From positions 1 to 58,134 of the IMG/VR virus record IMGVR_UViG_3300032435_000379: a stretch of 58,134 bases of DNA; one strand, given 5' to 3'. This document shows, piece by piece, positions 7,616 to 15,913 of this stretch. The notes under the pieces are model-generated. The model searched no databases and had not been told where the DNA came from. It saw nothing but the letters and a program-made list of their open reading frames with translations. Within the stretch, counting starts at the first letter, position 1; each line of letters opens with the position of its first letter. The translations under genes and the position numbers were made by a program. The stretch comes from a virus.

Positions 7616-8001
7616 AATGGCTCAATAAGCTACTAGGCAGAGAAGAAAAAGTACAACAAGAAATGCCTGTAGAATCTACTAATGAATATTTACGCAGAGC
7701 AATTCTTGCTAAAGAAAAAGAAGCTGCTACTGCTAAAGGCGAAGCATGGGTTGCTGTGTTAGATACACAAATTAATCCAAAGAATATTAAGAACGGTTTC
7801 TTTGAGCTTGATTGGAATAATCAGTTTATTGAAGAACTACTTGATGCTGGTTATAGCGGTGAGTCAAACGAACAGATTGTAGATGGATGGTTTCGAACTA
7901 TTGCTATGCAAGTGTTAGGCGAAGAAGGTCTTAACACAGCGCGAGAAATGGGGTACATTAACGTAGTGCCTATTAATAAAAGCAAAAGCGAAGTATCATG
8001 A
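7612..8001 (+). CDS. conserved phage hypothetical protein
   Basis: 129 residues. It starts with a basic amphipathic stretch (MKWLNKLLGREEKVQQE), then a core with KGEAWVAVLDTQI, NGFFELDWNNQFIEEL, IVDGWFRTIAMQVLGEEG and GYINVVP. I recall this core from small proteins of marine T4-like phages, without known function. AAGGAAACACAT precedes the ATG. It ends just upstream of the strong promoter driving the RNase H gene. Confidence 0.6.
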   Translation: MKWLNKLLGREEKVQQEMPVESTNEYLRRAILAKEKEAATAKGEAWVAVLDTQINPKNIKNGFFELDWNNQFIEELLDAGYSGESNEQIVDGWFRTIAMQVLGEEGLNTAREMGYINVVPINKSKSEVS

Positions 8002-8030
8002 TTGACATTCTATCAATCATATGCTATAAT
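8002..8030 (+). promoter_or_regulatory. consensus sigma70-type promoter with extended -10, before rnh
   Basis: TTGACA at 8002-8007 and TATAAT at 8025-8030, spacer 17 nt, plus TGC immediately before the -10 (extended -10). Both hexamers are perfect consensus, so this is probably one of the strongest early-type promoters in the window. It overlaps the last bases of the preceding gene. Confidence 0.85.
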
Positions 8031-8056
8031 GATAACACTAAAGGCACATATATAAT

Positions 8057-9046
8057 ATGAGTACATACATTCTGGTAGACACAGCAAATACGTTCTTTAG
8101 AGCTCGTCACGTAGTACGCGGCGATATCGACACAAAGGTAGGCATGGCACTACACATTACGCTAAACAGTGTAAAGAAAGCATGGACTGACTTTAAAGCA
8201 GATCACGTTGTGTTCTGTTTAGAAGGTCGTAGCTGGCGCAAGGACTTTTACGAGCCCTACAAGCGCAACAGGCAAGTTGCCCGCGGCAAACTATCTGTAA
8301 CAGAAGCAGAAGAAGATACTGCATTCTGGGGTATCTTTGACGAGTTTAAAAACTTCGTTACTGAAAAGACTAATTGTACTGTTATGCAACACAAGCAACT
8401 AGAAGCAGATGATCTTATTGCAGGTTGGGTACAAATGCACCCGAATGACACTCATATTATTATTAGTACAGATGGCGACTTTGCACAACTTATTGCACCT
8501 AATGTACAGCAGTACAACGGTGTGAGTAATACAATTATTACACACAAAGGATACTTTGACGATAAGAAGCGTGAGCCTATTATTGACAAGAAGACCAAAG
8601 AAGTAAAACCTGCTCCTAATCCTAAGTGGCAAATTTTTGAAAAGTGTATGCGTGGCGACACTAATGATAATGTGTTTAGTGCATATCCCGGTGTGCGTAC
8701 AAAAGGCACTAAGAACAAAGTTGGCCTTACAGAAGCGTTTGAAGATAAAGTTACAAAAGGCTTTAACTGGAATAACATGATGCTACAGCGTTGGACTGAT
8801 CATGAAGGTGTCGAACATCGTGTGCTAGATGATTATCAGCGTAATGTAGTACTGTGTGACTTAACTGCACAACCCGAACACATTAAAGAACTAATTACTA
8901 CTACAATTAAAGAGCATGCTGTGCCTAAGACAGTAGATCAAGTAGGCATGCGTCTTATGAAATTCTGTGCTAAGTGGGATATGCAACGTATTGCAGATCA
9001 AGCTACTTATTATGCAGAGCCATTAAATGCGAGGTATCCGGTATGA
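8057..9046 (+). CDS. rnh: T4 RNase H-like 5'-3' exonuclease (FEN/PIN fold)
   Basis: 329 residues, close to T4 RNase H. The acidic FEN-family sites are visible: YILVDTANTFFRAR at the N-terminus (first Asp), EPYKRNR (basic helical arch), KQLEADDLIAGW (acidic cluster), IIISTDGDFAQL (metal site), and GDTNDNVFSAYPG (the H3TH region, GD..DN..G). It would remove RNA primers and flaps from lagging strands during phage DNA replication. It has its own strong promoter and an AAAGG site 9 nt upstream of the ATG. Stop overlaps the next ATG (ATGA). Confidence 0.88.
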   Translation: MSTYILVDTANTFFRARHVVRGDIDTKVGMALHITLNSVKKAWTDFKADHVVFCLEGRSWRKDFYEPYKRNRQVARGKLSVTEAEEDTAFWGIFDEFKNFVTEKTNCTVMQHKQLEADDLIAGWVQMHPNDTHIIISTDGDFAQLIAPNVQQYNGVSNTIITHKGYFDDKKREPIIDKKTKEVKPAPNPKWQIFEKCMRGDTNDNVFSAYPGVRTKGTKNKVGLTEAFEDKVTKGFNWNNMMLQRWTDHEGVEHRVLDDYQRNVVLCDLTAQPEHIKELITTTIKEHAVPKTVDQVGMRLMKFCAKWDMQRIADQATYYAEPLNARYPV

Positions 9047-9501
9047 ATGCAAAAGAAATTATTAAAAATAAGTTTTGGATTGTTGAAGACAAAGGTGTTA
9101 AATTTGGCACTATTAGTTTAAATGAGGATCAGTATATTTTAAGTACTCCGACAGGTACTAAATTTTATCATACTGAAAACCAACTTACTAAAGCATTAGA
9201 TCAAAAACTAAGTTGGACTGAGTTAGCAATAACTGAAATCAGTACAAAAGAAGTACACGGTTATGCAACTAACTCAACTCCTTTTAACCCTATGTTTGAC
9301 GTAAAACGTAAACTTCCTTTGTTTACTAAAAGCGATAAGAGCAAGAGTTTGTACTGTGCAGGATACTATATTATTCAGTTTGAAAAAGGTTGGGTTAAGA
9401 GCTTTTGTCCTAAACTTATTACAGTAGAACGTTACACTACTAAAGGTCCATTCAAAAGTGAAATTGAGATGCGTCAGGAGTTAAGCTGTGTCAACCGTTG
9501 A
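9043..9501 (+). CDS. conserved phage hypothetical protein
   Basis: 152 residues from the ATG at 9043, which overlaps the rnh stop (ATGA) and has GAGGTA 5 nt upstream. Basic, with blocks KFWIVEDKGVKFGTISLNEDQY, FNPMFDVKRKLPLFTKS and GYYIIQFEKGWVKSFCPKL. I recall similar proteins in cyanophages adjacent to replication genes. No catalytic motif is evident; the small beta-rich profile would fit a nucleic-acid- or protein-binding role. Confidence 0.6.
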   Translation: MNAKEIIKNKFWIVEDKGVKFGTISLNEDQYILSTPTGTKFYHTENQLTKALDQKLSWTELAITEISTKEVHGYATNSTPFNPMFDVKRKLPLFTKSDKSKSLYCAGYYIIQFEKGWVKSFCPKLITVERYTTKGPFKSEIEMRQELSCVNR

Positions 9502-9730
9502 ACCTTTAAACACTAATCCTATTCAGCAGTTTATTAGTCAAGTTAAGGGCGCTGATGCATCTAACCAAAAAGAGCTGAAGATGAATATTGATCAAGCTCG
9601 ACGCCTTGCATTTACTCTAGGCGAAGTTATGGCAAGATTAAACGGCGACCTTGAGCAGTTGCTTGCACGTAAGAATAGCGGTGCGGACGATGTGATTCAA
9701 ATTAATATGGATGGCGGAAGCAAGTGGTAA
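9488..9730 (+). CDS. small conserved helical phage protein, GTG start
   Basis: 80 residues starting with GTG at 9488; the AGGAG at 9477-9481 sits 6 nt upstream and decides the start, overlapping the preceding gene by 14 nt. The sequence is helical (IQQFISQVKGADASNQKELKMNIDQARRLAFTLGEVMARLNGDLEQLL) and resembles a conserved small protein of marine T4-like phages. Function unknown. Confidence 0.6.
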   Translation: MSTVEPLNTNPIQQFISQVKGADASNQKELKMNIDQARRLAFTLGEVMARLNGDLEQLLARKNSGADDVIQINMDGGSKW

Positions 9731-9746
9731 ATCTACTCTAAAAAGA

Positions 9747-9754
9747 GATAAATA
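9747..9754 (+). promoter_or_regulatory. T4-late-type promoter box (GATAAATA)
   Basis: GATAAATA differs from the T4 late consensus TATAAATA only at the first base. It lies 30 nt before the ATG of the next gene, in a 53-nt gap, with AAAGGA as the ribosome-binding site. The same box precedes several virion genes in this window. Confidence 0.55.
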
Positions 9755-9783
9755 TATGCGTAGTTAACTAAAGGACAACGTAT

Positions 9784-10071
9784 ATGAGCAGACCCAAGCC
9801 TACCATATTAAAAGAACATGTAAATAAAAAGACTTATAAAACTGAACAAGTCTTACATTCTGATGCCATTTGGGCTGTGTTTTTCCAAAATCAGCCTTTT
9901 AATCTTAAAAGTGCAAATATGCTTACTAGCTATCCAGGACCTAAGTATAAAAAGACCAGCTTCTCAAATCCTGGGCATGCATTTAATCTAGCCAAAAAAT
10001 TAAACAATTTGTTTAATAGTGACGAATTTTCTGTGGTTAAACTTACCACAGGCGAAACGATCTTCGAATGA
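9784..10071 (+). CDS. conserved phage hypothetical protein
   Basis: 95 basic residues, with blocks RPKPTILKEHVNKKTYKTEQVL, IWAVFFQNQPFNLK and SYPGPKYKKTSFSNPGHAFNLAKKLN. The pattern of a short beta-rich protein with a conserved SNPGHA loop recurs in marine T4-like phages in my memory, but has no function assigned. Preceded by AAAGGA and a late-type promoter. Stop overlaps the next start (ATGA). Confidence 0.6.
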   Translation: MSRPKPTILKEHVNKKTYKTEQVLHSDAIWAVFFQNQPFNLKSANMLTSYPGPKYKKTSFSNPGHAFNLAKKLNNLFNSDEFSVVKLTTGETIFE

Positions 10072-10475
10072 ACTGGAAAGAAACATACACTAAAATATTC
10101 CTTAAGGCTGCTGACAAAAGTATCGGTGAGTCTGCTGTAAAGGAGTATTTTCCGGTGTGGTGGAAGAACACACGAGCAAAAGATACAGGCGGGCTGCGTC
10201 TTACTGATGAAGGCTTTCGCTTTATTACAGAAGATATAGAACTTACTACCTATGAAGTTCCGTATCCTAGAGATTTTGAGCTTACTACTAATGTAATAAT
10301 TTGGATGGACAACTTTATCGACTGTCCGTATTACTTAGGTAGGCATGGCATTATTGTTACAAACGAGAAAAAAGCCATGGAATTACACCTGTTTAGCGGC
10401 GATATACGCAAGTATGGCCTAACAAAGGCCCTAAACAGACATAAAAAAGACGATTTAGACTCCAATAGTGGTTGA
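10068..10475 (+). CDS. conserved phage hypothetical protein
   Basis: 135 residues. Blocks: GGLRLTDEGFRFI, FELTTNVIIWMDNFIDCPYYL and KAMELHLFSGDIRKYGL. The GGLRLT..GF opening resembles a winged-helix-like fragment; the later part is a compact alpha/beta segment. Conserved in marine T4-like phages by recollection, function unknown. Last gene of the 9784 unit; a new promoter overlaps its stop codon. Confidence 0.6.
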   Translation: MNWKETYTKIFLKAADKSIGESAVKEYFPVWWKNTRAKDTGGLRLTDEGFRFITEDIELTTYEVPYPRDFELTTNVIIWMDNFIDCPYYLGRHGIIVTNEKKAMELHLFSGDIRKYGLTKALNRHKKDDLDSNSG

Positions 10476-10500
10476 CCTTTGCTGTTATCAGTGTTATTAT
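10472..10500 (+). promoter_or_regulatory. sigma70-like promoter before the MoxR gene
   Basis: TTGACC at 10472-10477 and TATTAT at 10495-10500 with a 17-nt spacer. Each hexamer is one mismatch from consensus. It would give a leader of about 40 nt carrying AAGGAAC before the ATG at 10549. Confidence 0.5.
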
Positions 10501-10548
10501 ATATACATAGTTAGACACAAGCACTTATAACCCTTTAAGGAACACAAA

Positions 10549-11634
10549 ATGGAAATCTCCACACTTCGTACCGTTACTCCTAACAGCGCAAAGAAAAGCA
10601 TTGTACGTGCTTTTAAGAAAAAGCGTCCGTTGTTCCTTTGGGGTCCTCCAGGTATTGGTAAATCAGATATTGTTCATCAGATTGGTGAACAAATGGAAGC
10701 CAAAGTTATTGATATTCGTTTGAGCCTTTGGGAACCTACAGACATCAAAGGTATTCCGTACTTTGATCCAAATCAGCACAAAATGGTTTGGGGTGCTCCT
10801 AGCGAGTTGCCAGATGCTGAAATGGCATCTAAATATAAATTCATTATTCTTTTCCTAGACGAAATGAACTCAGCGGCTCCTAGTGTACAAGCGGCAGCAT
10901 ATCAGTTGATTTTGAATCGCAAAGTTGGACAGTATACATTACCAGATAATGTTCTTATTATTGCCGCTGGTAACCGTGAAGCTGATAAGGGCGTTACGTA
11001 CCGTATGCCTGCTCCGTTGGCTAACCGCTTTGTACACTTAGAACTTGCAGTATCATTTGATGACTGGTTCCAGTGGGCAGTTGATAACAAAGTACACCGC
11101 GATGTTGTAGGTTACTTGACATTTGCAAAGAAAGACTTGTACGACTTTGATCCTAAGAGCCCAAGTCGTTCGTTTGCTACTCCTCGTTCATGGACGTTTG
11201 TTAGTGAATTGCTTGAAGATGATGACGATGACACCACTACTACTGATTTAGTTAGTGGCGCAGTAGGCGAAGGTCTTGCTGTAAAATTTATGGCACATCG
11301 TCAAGTGTCGGCAACAATGCCTAATCCTACTGATATTTTAGAGGGCAAAGTTAAAGAGATGAAGTCAAAAGAAATTAGTGCTATGTACTCTTTAACTGTG
11401 TCTTTGTGCTATGAGCTTAAAGAAGCATGCGACAAGAACGATAAAAAGTTTGATGCCAAAGTAAATAACTTCCTGCGCTTTGCAATGGATAACTTTGAGA
11501 CTGAGCTAGTTGTTATGGGTATTAAACTTGCTCTTACACAGTATGCTTTGCCTATTGACCCAGATGAAACTGAGTGCTTTGACGAGTTTCATACACGTTA
11601 TGGTAAGTATATTACTGCCGCTCAACAAGCGTAA
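10549..11634 (+). CDS. MoxR-family AAA+ ATPase
   Basis: 361 residues. Walker A is GPPGIGKS (32-39) and Walker B LFLDE (101-105); a sensor-1-like AAGNREADKG and the LANRF arginine-finger region follow. Closest in style to the CbbQ/MoxR group, which act as remodelling chaperones with a VWA partner. The next gene is exactly such a partner. T4-like marine phages carry this pair; the target is unknown. It contains an acidic run DDDDDTTTTD around residue 225. A hairpin with a T-run after the stop may end the transcript. Confidence 0.85.
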   Translation: MEISTLRTVTPNSAKKSIVRAFKKKRPLFLWGPPGIGKSDIVHQIGEQMEAKVIDIRLSLWEPTDIKGIPYFDPNQHKMVWGAPSELPDAEMASKYKFIILFLDEMNSAAPSVQAAAYQLILNRKVGQYTLPDNVLIIAAGNREADKGVTYRMPAPLANRFVHLELAVSFDDWFQWAVDNKVHRDVVGYLTFAKKDLYDFDPKSPSRSFATPRSWTFVSELLEDDDDDTTTTDLVSGAVGEGLAVKFMAHRQVSATMPNPTDILEGKVKEMKSKEISAMYSLTVSLCYELKEACDKNDKKFDAKVNNFLRFAMDNFETELVVMGIKLALTQYALPIDPDETECFDEFHTRYGKYITAAQQA

Positions 11635-11648
11635 CCATAAAAGAGTTT

Positions 11649-11676
11649 GGGCGTTCTCAATAAAAACGTCCATTTT
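11649..11676 (+). terminator. possible rho-independent terminator after the MoxR gene
   Basis: GGGCGTT (11649-11655) can pair with AACGTCC (11665-11671), one G-U pair included, around a 9-nt loop, followed by ATTTT. A promoter for the next gene begins 4 nt later, so the two genes seem to be separate units. Confidence 0.45.
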
Positions 11677-11679
11677 CAC

Positions 11680-11708
11680 TTGACTTTTCCTGTAAAGTAA
11701 TATATAAT
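11680..11708 (+). promoter_or_regulatory. sigma70-type promoter before the VWA gene
   Basis: TTGACT at 11680-11685 and TATAAT at 11703-11708, spacer 17 nt. One mismatch in the -35, perfect -10. The leader of about 25 nt carries AAAAAGGAA before the ATG at 11739. Confidence 0.75.
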
Positions 11709-11738
11709 ACATACATAACAGTTAAAAAGGAATGCAAA

Positions 11739-13019
11739 ATGAGCGTCACAGGCAAGAAAAATTGGCAACCTAAAGAGCTTACTGAAGAACAACTTAGATT
11801 GATGCGAGTTGATGTACTTGATCGTATCATTGTAGCTCGTGTTGGATTGCTGTTACGTCATCCATTTTTTGGTAATATGGCAACTCGTTTGCAGATCAAA
11901 AGTGCAGATGATTGGTTAGGTACTGCTGCCGTAGACGGACGTAACTTGTATTTTAATACTCAATTCTTTAATGCAATGTCAAACAAAGAAATTGAGTTTG
12001 TTATTGCACACGAGATTCTACACTGCGTCTTTGACCACTTAACTCGTAGACAAGACCGTATTCCAAAAATTTATAATATTGCCGCAGACTATATTGTAAA
12101 TAATTTGCTTGTGCGAGATCGTATTGGTACTAAGCCAACATTTATTGACTGCTACCAAGACTTTAAATACGACAAATGGTCTTCAGAAGACGTATATGAC
12201 GACATCTTTGAAGACGCTAAGAATAAAGGTGAAGAGTTTCTTAAACAACTTGGCGAACTACTAGACGAGCATATCGACTGGGAAGGTGAAGACGGCAATC
12301 CTGGCGGTAGCGGAGCCGACGGTAAAGAAAGCAAAAGCCGTCCTACATATTCTAAAGAAGAACTGAAAAAGATCAAAGACGAGATCAAAGAAAACATGAT
12401 TTCGGCGGCGCAATCATCAGGTGCAGGTAATACACCAGGCGAAGTACAGCGTATGATCAAAGAGCTTACTGAGCCTAAGATGAACTGGCGCGAAATACTG
12501 CGTCAACAAATCCAAAGTACTATACGCAACGATTACACCTTTAGCCGGCCAAGCCGTAAAGGACAAATGACTGGTGCCATTTTGCCAGGAATGAACTTTG
12601 ATGAAACTATTGATATTTGTATTGCACTTGATATGAGTGGCTCAATCGGTAACGATCAAGCAAAGGACTTCCTAAGCGAAATTAAAGGCATTATGGACGA
12701 ATACAAAGACTACAACATTAAATTGTGGTGCTTTGATACTAAGGTCTATAACGAGCAAGACTTTAGTGCAGACGGCGGCGATGATTTGTCATCCTACGAA
12801 ATTATTGGCGGCGGCGGTACTGATTTTGATGCTAACTGGGAGTACATGAAATATAATGATATTCAACCTAAGAAGTTCATTATGTTTACAGATGGATATC
12901 CTTGGAATAGCTGGGGTGATGAATCGTATTGCGATACTATCTTTATTATCCATAGTCATAGTGATAAGAACTTGCAGGCACCGTTTGGACTAACAGCACA
13001 TTACGAGGAAACGGCTTGA
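11739..13019 (+). CDS. VWA-like metallopeptidase-type protein, MoxR partner
   Basis: 426 residues. The N-terminal domain has a zinc-peptidase signature HEILHCVFDH (91-100) in a DUF2201-like context. An acidic Gly/Lys-rich linker spans about 165-230. The C-terminal von Willebrand factor A domain has the metal-ion adhesion site DMSGS (298-302), a GGGGTDF (Thr of the site) and MFTDGYPW (third Asp). MoxR ATPases and VWA proteins act together to insert metals or remodel complexes; here an extra HExxH domain is fused. Soluble, no signal peptide. It has its own promoter and AAAGGAA site. Confidence 0.82.
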   Translation: MSVTGKKNWQPKELTEEQLRLMRVDVLDRIIVARVGLLLRHPFFGNMATRLQIKSADDWLGTAAVDGRNLYFNTQFFNAMSNKEIEFVIAHEILHCVFDHLTRRQDRIPKIYNIAADYIVNNLLVRDRIGTKPTFIDCYQDFKYDKWSSEDVYDDIFEDAKNKGEEFLKQLGELLDEHIDWEGEDGNPGGSGADGKESKSRPTYSKEELKKIKDEIKENMISAAQSSGAGNTPGEVQRMIKELTEPKMNWREILRQQIQSTIRNDYTFSRPSRKGQMTGAILPGMNFDETIDICIALDMSGSIGNDQAKDFLSEIKGIMDEYKDYNIKLWCFDTKVYNEQDFSADGGDDLSSYEIIGGGGTDFDANWEYMKYNDIQPKKFIMFTDGYPWNSWGDESYCDTIFIIHSHSDKNLQAPFGLTAHYEETA

Positions 13020-13294
13020 AACTAAAAGAAGTCAATGCATTAAACTTTTTTGAAATACGGAGAGCAAATTTACCTGCTCCGCATTTTGAATACATTCTTT
13101 TGCCTACAAGATACAACTTAGACCAAAGTCTAGTTAAATGGATAGAACAACATCTTAAAGGTAGATTTTATGTAGGCAAGGCTGTTGCAGTATCTAGTAG
13201 CAACAGTATTGAGAACATGACTAAAGTTGGATTTGAGGAAGCTAAAGAAATTTCTTATTTCACTTTGGCGTGTCCGTATTTGAAATACAATTAA
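13016..13294 (+). CDS. small hypothetical protein, TTG start
   Basis: 92 residues starting with TTG at 13016, overlapping the VWA stop; a GAGGAA site 6 nt upstream supports this start. Contains FEIRRANLPAPHFEYILLPTRYNLDQSLVKWIEQHLKGRFYVGKAV. No recognised domain. It is probably translated with the VWA gene. Confidence 0.5.
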   Translation: MKLKEVNALNFFEIRRANLPAPHFEYILLPTRYNLDQSLVKWIEQHLKGRFYVGKAVAVSSSNSIENMTKVGFEEAKEISYFTLACPYLKYN

Positions 13295-13327
13295 ATATAA
13301 TATAAATTACATAACAGGAGAAAAATT

Positions 13328-13555
13328 ATGTCCGAAGAAGTTAAAGAAGCAGCAGCTACCCCCTTAAAAGAAGCAGCAGCTACCCCAGAGCTAACAGTTA
13401 ATGACTTAACTACAATTAAACAAGTTATTGACGTAGCAAGTCAGCGCGGTGCATTTAAGACAAGCGAAATGGTAGCAGTTGGCACCATTTACAATAAACT
13501 AGAATCATTCTTGGCAGCAGTTGCGGCACAACAAGAAGCACCTAAAGGAGAATAA
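13328..13555 (+). CDS. small conserved phage protein with an internal duplication
   Basis: 75 residues. Near the N-terminus KEAAATP occurs twice, from a 24-nt tandem repeat, giving a flexible Ala-rich arm. The core LTVNDLTTIKQVIDVASQRGAFKTSEMVAVGTIYNKLESFL is a helical domain I recall from many marine T4-like phages, function unknown. AGGAG precedes the ATG. Confidence 0.65.
   Translation: MSEEVKEAAATPLKEAAATPELTVNDLTTIKQVIDVASQRGAFKTSEMVAVGTIYNKLESFLAAVAAQQEAPKGE
13343..13386 (+). repeat. 24-nt tandem duplication in a coding region
   Basis: AAAGAAGCAGCAGCTACCCC occurs at 13343-13362 and again at 13367-13386, an exact 20-nt match at a period of 24 nt, so the frame is kept (8 residues per unit). 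The near-perfect DNA identity suggests a recent slip-strand event. Confidence 0.9.
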
Positions 13556-13557
13556 CA

Positions 13558-14187
13558 ATGGCTGATACAAAACACGTAGGTCGTATTGCTAAAACTAGAA
13601 AAAAATGCGGCGTAGTATATCGAGTAGTACCCGGTGAACCAGAAAACTGTGTCATAGTATTGACTGAAAGTTTAGAAGCAGCTGATCATGACTCGCTTAT
13701 TAATTTAATTAATTCAGCTACTGCACAAGATGCATACGAACTTGGCGAAGCAATGGCAAGATCACAATTGTCCGATGGTAGTAATATGCTTGCCCGTTTC
13801 CACACCACAGGTAGAATGCAAAAAGTTGCTACTAACTTGGTAGAAATGACCCCTAATAACAATGCATCTATTAACTTAGCAGAACTTAATAACATTATTG
13901 CCCAACAAAAAGGTGTAACTGTTGCAGATCTTGCACTAGGTGGTGCTAAACCACAAGTAGCAAATACGGGTGTAGCTAATGCAGCTGATGCATATGTTAC
14001 ACCAAGTATGGCAGCAATGGACGAAGCGGTTACAACTAATGATGGTATTTTGGATGACGAAAGTTTAGCTAAACAACTACGCTCGCAAGCTGATGCAATG
14101 TTTAAAGAGGCACAGCGGTTACGCAGCGAAGCAGAAGAACTTGCTCCTACCAAAAAAACAACTAAGAAAACTGCCGAGAGTGCCTAA
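13558..14187 (+). CDS. conserved phage protein of unknown function
   Basis: 209 residues. The N-terminal domain (KHVGRIAKTRKKCGVVYRVVPGEPENCVIVLTESL) looks beta-rich, followed by helices and a low-complexity Ala/Asn tail ending in a Lys-rich segment TKKTTKKTAESA. The N-terminal KHVGRI...VPGE...V block recurs in proteins of marine T4-like phages. AAAGGAGAATAACA provides the ribosome-binding site, and the gene follows its upstream neighbour with 2 nt between. Function unknown; the tail suggests nucleic-acid or protein contact. Confidence 0.6.
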   Translation: MADTKHVGRIAKTRKKCGVVYRVVPGEPENCVIVLTESLEAADHDSLINLINSATAQDAYELGEAMARSQLSDGSNMLARFHTTGRMQKVATNLVEMTPNNNASINLAELNNIIAQQKGVTVADLALGGAKPQVANTGVANAADAYVTPSMAAMDEAVTTNDGILDDESLAKQLRSQADAMFKEAQRLRSEAEELAPTKKTTKKTAESA

Positions 14188-14491
14188 GGGTAAGAAACTT
14201 CCACCAGGTGTTGTTGATACATGGCCTGAGGTTTTTAGCGAAATTAATGTTGATGTTGTACCAATTGAATATTTGCACAGCATTAATGTCAAGTTTAAAG
14301 ATGGAAAGATCTGGGAAATTGATGTTAAAAGATCTCGCGAAAAAAAGAACGTAGACATCGAATTGGCTCTAGAAGAACTATTCGAGCAATACGAAGATGT
14401 TATCGATAGTATTGATTTTAGACTAGATACTGAGAAAGTTAAGTACGATATTAAAAAGCGTACAGCATTATTTATGAAGAAGCGTAAGTAA
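14180..14491 (+). CDS. conserved phage protein, GTG start
   Basis: 103 residues from GTG at 14180, overlapping the preceding stop by 8 nt; this start gives MPKGKKLPPGVVDTWPEVF, the N-terminus I remember for homologous cyanophage proteins. It continues INVKFKDGKIWEIDVKR and ALEELFEQYEDVIDSIDFRLD, ending in a Lys-rich tail. In T4-like marine phages this type of gene lies near the end of a structural or assembly block; function unknown. Confidence 0.6.
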   Translation: MPKGKKLPPGVVDTWPEVFSEINVDVVPIEYLHSINVKFKDGKIWEIDVKRSREKKNVDIELALEELFEQYEDVIDSIDFRLDTEKVKYDIKKRTALFMKKRK

Positions 14492-14506
14492 TCTTTCAGT
14501 CAAAGG

Positions 14507-14514
14507 CATAAATA
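14507..14514 (+). promoter_or_regulatory. T4-late-type promoter box (CATAAATA)
   Basis: CATAAATA followed by C, 30 nt before the tail-fibre-like gene, with CAGGAG as its ribosome-binding site. Same box and distance as for virion genes further on. Confidence 0.6.
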
Positions 14515-14544
14515 CTAGTAACAATATTATCCAGGAGTTAATAG

Positions 14545-15849
14545 ATGGCCTTACAAGTAAGACGCGGTACTAATACAGAAAGATTAGGAATCACCCCCTT
14601 AGCAGGTGAATTAGTATATACAACAGACACAAAACAGCTATACGTAGGTGACGGTTCTACTGCTGGAGGTATTACTAGCATTTCAGGAACAATTGATTCT
14701 GTATTAGCTGATACTACTCCGCAACTAGGTGGTGACTTAGATCTAAACAGTCATAACATTACAGGTACTGGTAATATTAACATTACAGGTACAATTACTG
14801 CTACAGGAAATATTAACCTAGGTGACGGTATTGGTAGTGATATTGTTGTGTTTGGTGGAGCAATACAAGGACATCTTGTACCAGATACTGACATTACTTG
14901 GAATTTAGGGTCTCCTACAAAACAATTTAATGAAGTATGGATTAGTCAACTTAATGTTGAAAATCAACTAACTGTAGGTCGCATTATGGGCAACTTAATT
15001 GCAGACGATAGTACTGTAGTTTTTGATGCAACTGCCGGAACATTGCTTGCAAGCACATTAACTGGCTCTGCTACAATTAACGTAACAGGCGACTTAACTG
15101 GTAGCGTATTTGGTGATGACAGTACACTAATAGTCGACGGTATAAACAAGACTGTACTTGTTGATGTTAGTAATATTACTACTACAAGTTCAACATATAC
15201 ACAAGGCGCAAATATTCGTGTCGGCGGGACAGGCGATGGAAACCTAATATTGCTTCAAGACAACTTATCTTCTGCAACATTAATTATAACAACCGAAGAT
15301 ACTGCTGGCGTAGTAGTAATTCCTAGACCTGTACAAATAGGAAGTTCATCTTCACTTATTCCTAACATTACTATTACTGTTCCTCACGGTACACCAAACA
15401 GTCCAGGATTAACAATTGCTGGCTCATTTGATACTGCTGGTTCCGCTTTTGCATCGGTTAGTAGATCAAGAGGAACTAAGGCTGCGCCAACAGCAGTACA
15501 AACCGGCGATAGTCTAGGTGCGTTTTTATTAACAGGTTATAACGGTGTTGCTTATAGACTTGCAGGTGGTATTAGATCTATCGCTGCTGGCGCACCGCAA
15601 GCAACATATATACCAGCAAACGTTGAATTATTTGTTGCCGGAGATGATGGCGCAGGCGAAGCTGCTCTTAGAGTAAGACGTGATCAGAAGGTTACTGAAC
15701 TATTAGGCCCAATGAAACTTGTGCCGTTTACTACCGCAGAAAGAAATGCACTAACTCCAGAAGAAGGTATGGTTATATTTAATACTGACACAACAATAGC
15801 ACAAGTATATGCTAATAGTGCATGGCGTGATATGAACGTAGCAGCTTAA
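14545..15849 (+). CDS. tail-fibre-like structural protein
   Basis: 434 residues, almost free of Cys and rich in Thr, Gly, Asn, Ile and Val. The N-terminal ~35 residues (ALQVRRGTNTERLGITPLAGELVYTTDTKQLYVGDG) match the short module that begins many phage fibre and tropism proteins. A beta-repeat region follows, with repeated TITG/NIT.TGNI motifs, and the C-terminus EGMVIFNTDTTIAQVYANSAWRDM is a common fibre end (a tag for trimer tips). It would form part of a trimeric fibre for host binding. A late promoter precedes it and a hairpin terminator follows. Confidence 0.75.
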   Translation: MALQVRRGTNTERLGITPLAGELVYTTDTKQLYVGDGSTAGGITSISGTIDSVLADTTPQLGGDLDLNSHNITGTGNINITGTITATGNINLGDGIGSDIVVFGGAIQGHLVPDTDITWNLGSPTKQFNEVWISQLNVENQLTVGRIMGNLIADDSTVVFDATAGTLLASTLTGSATINVTGDLTGSVFGDDSTLIVDGINKTVLVDVSNITTTSSTYTQGANIRVGGTGDGNLILLQDNLSSATLIITTEDTAGVVVIPRPVQIGSSSSLIPNITITVPHGTPNSPGLTIAGSFDTAGSAFASVSRSRGTKAAPTAVQTGDSLGAFLLTGYNGVAYRLAGGIRSIAAGAPQATYIPANVELFVAGDDGAGEAALRVRRDQKVTELLGPMKLVPFTTAERNALTPEEGMVIFNTDTTIAQVYANSAWRDMNVAA

Positions 15850-15872
15850 TAGTAGTTATAGTACTTTAACCA

Positions 15873-15899
15873 AATAGAGCTTATGGGCTCTATTCTTTT
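15873..15899 (+). terminator. rho-independent terminator after the tail-fibre-like gene
   Basis: AATAGAGC (15873-15880) and GCTCTATT (15887-15894) form a perfect 8-bp stem with a TTATGG loop, followed by CTTTT. It separates the virion gene from the accessory island. Confidence 0.8.
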
Positions 15900-15913
15900 G
15901 ACTAAGTAATTGT

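Noticed and set aside
13291-13308. Possible promoter TATAAT/TATAAATT before the 13328 gene
   Set aside because: TATAAT has no -35 at the right distance, and TATAAATT differs from the late box. In such AT-rich sequence it may be chance.
14964-15149. Minus-strand open frames inside the tail-fibre-like gene
   Set aside because: Low-complexity shadow of the + strand gene; no ribosome-binding site and no protein-like pattern.
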